Source of the DNA: Pollutimonas sp. M17
Lineage (GTDB): Bacteria; Pseudomonadota; Gammaproteobacteria; Burkholderiales; Burkholderiaceae_B
Length of the DNA: 64,000 bases
Assembly: GCF_025836975.1 (NCBI RefSeq)
Contig: NZ_CP107548.1
Coordinates: forward strand, 2,790,001-2,854,000
Reading direction: 5' to 3'
Every line of letters starts with the position of its first letter. Position 1 is the stretch's first letter. The position numbers and the translations under genes are program-made. Positions 63,891 to 64,000 of the stretch are shown one piece after another. The notes beneath the pieces were generated by a model. It saw nothing but the letters and a program-made list of their open reading frames with translations. It had not been told where the DNA came from and ran no database searches.

Positions 63891-64000
63891 CGGATATCTT
63901 TTGTTGCCAAGCCGGGCACGAATTAGCGCCGGCTTAGGCTGTTTTGATGCAGTTTTGCATTACGATTACGTGATTTACAAAAACCTAAAGGAATTCTAAC
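63891..64000 (+). promoter_or_regulatory. minC-minD intergenic region with a ribosome-binding site
   Basis: 110 bases to the window end. AAAGGAATT (about 63987-63995) is a Shine-Dalgarno for a gene beginning just past 64000, expected to be minD. An AT-rich stretch upstream may hold a promoter. Confidence 0.5.

Overview
The window reads as a chromosomal segment of a GC-rich betaproteobacterium, most likely family Alcaligenaceae (Bordetella / Pusillimonas / Candidimonas relatives). The support is the set of orphan Bug/TctC-type binding receptors, a TRAP transporter next to LysR regulators, and the dusB-fis-purH-ruvC-ruvA and aat-bpt-pyrD gene orders. Genes are tightly packed, usually 0-100 bases apart, with frequent ATGA stop/start overlaps. 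There is one tRNA gene (Cys). I see no phage, insertion sequence or CRISPR array.

Layout. 1-5300: a nickel/cobalt exporter-like gene after the tail of a probable DUF1007 gene; a queuosine-precursor operon (yhhQ-queC) behind a preQ1-I riboswitch; Cu/Zn superoxide dismutase; small VOC and RidA proteins. 5342-19595 is an accessory catabolic block. Its first half has a LysR regulator diverging from enoyl-CoA hydratase, CoA-transferase, Bug receptor and amidase genes. Its second half has a ureidoglycolate-lyase-like gene, a complete TRAP transporter, an RraA-type aldolase, a LysR regulator, a PEP-mutase/isocitrate-lyase-type lyase, an AraC regulator and an MFS transporter. 19642-26784 holds tRNA-Cys, carbonic anhydrase, small orphan proteins, and a Nudix-aat-bpt-pyrD cluster. 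26800-32748 holds a phasin with PhaR-like operators, a second Bug receptor, an IclR regulator and membrane proteins.

32745-45426 contains an RhlE-type helicase, azlCD, ilvE, small zinc and NTF2-fold proteins, an M48 protease, a caa3_CtaG protein, a small ACT-like protein with a long leader, and a cation antiporter behind a yybP-ykoY (Mn2+) riboswitch. 45423-51675 is information processing: fis, purH, ruvC, ruvA and then ruvB. Between ruvA and ruvB lie a copper chaperone under a CueR-type promoter, a 760-base gene-free stretch built of nested inverted repeats, and a threonine dehydratase. 51714-64000 holds recQ, an outer-membrane barrel protein, clcB, an OmpR/EnvZ-type two-component system, a cydAB-like operon, glnS and minC.

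The most unusual points are these. The CydA-like protein keeps the fold of bd oxidase subunit I but has lost every heme-ligand and quinol-site residue I could align. The 48.7-49.4 kb stretch has long nested inverted repeats. Two metabolite/metal riboswitches are clear (preQ1-I and yybP-ykoY). A roughly 250-base hairpin-rich leader precedes a small ACT-like gene. All assignments come from reading the sequence; no database search was run.
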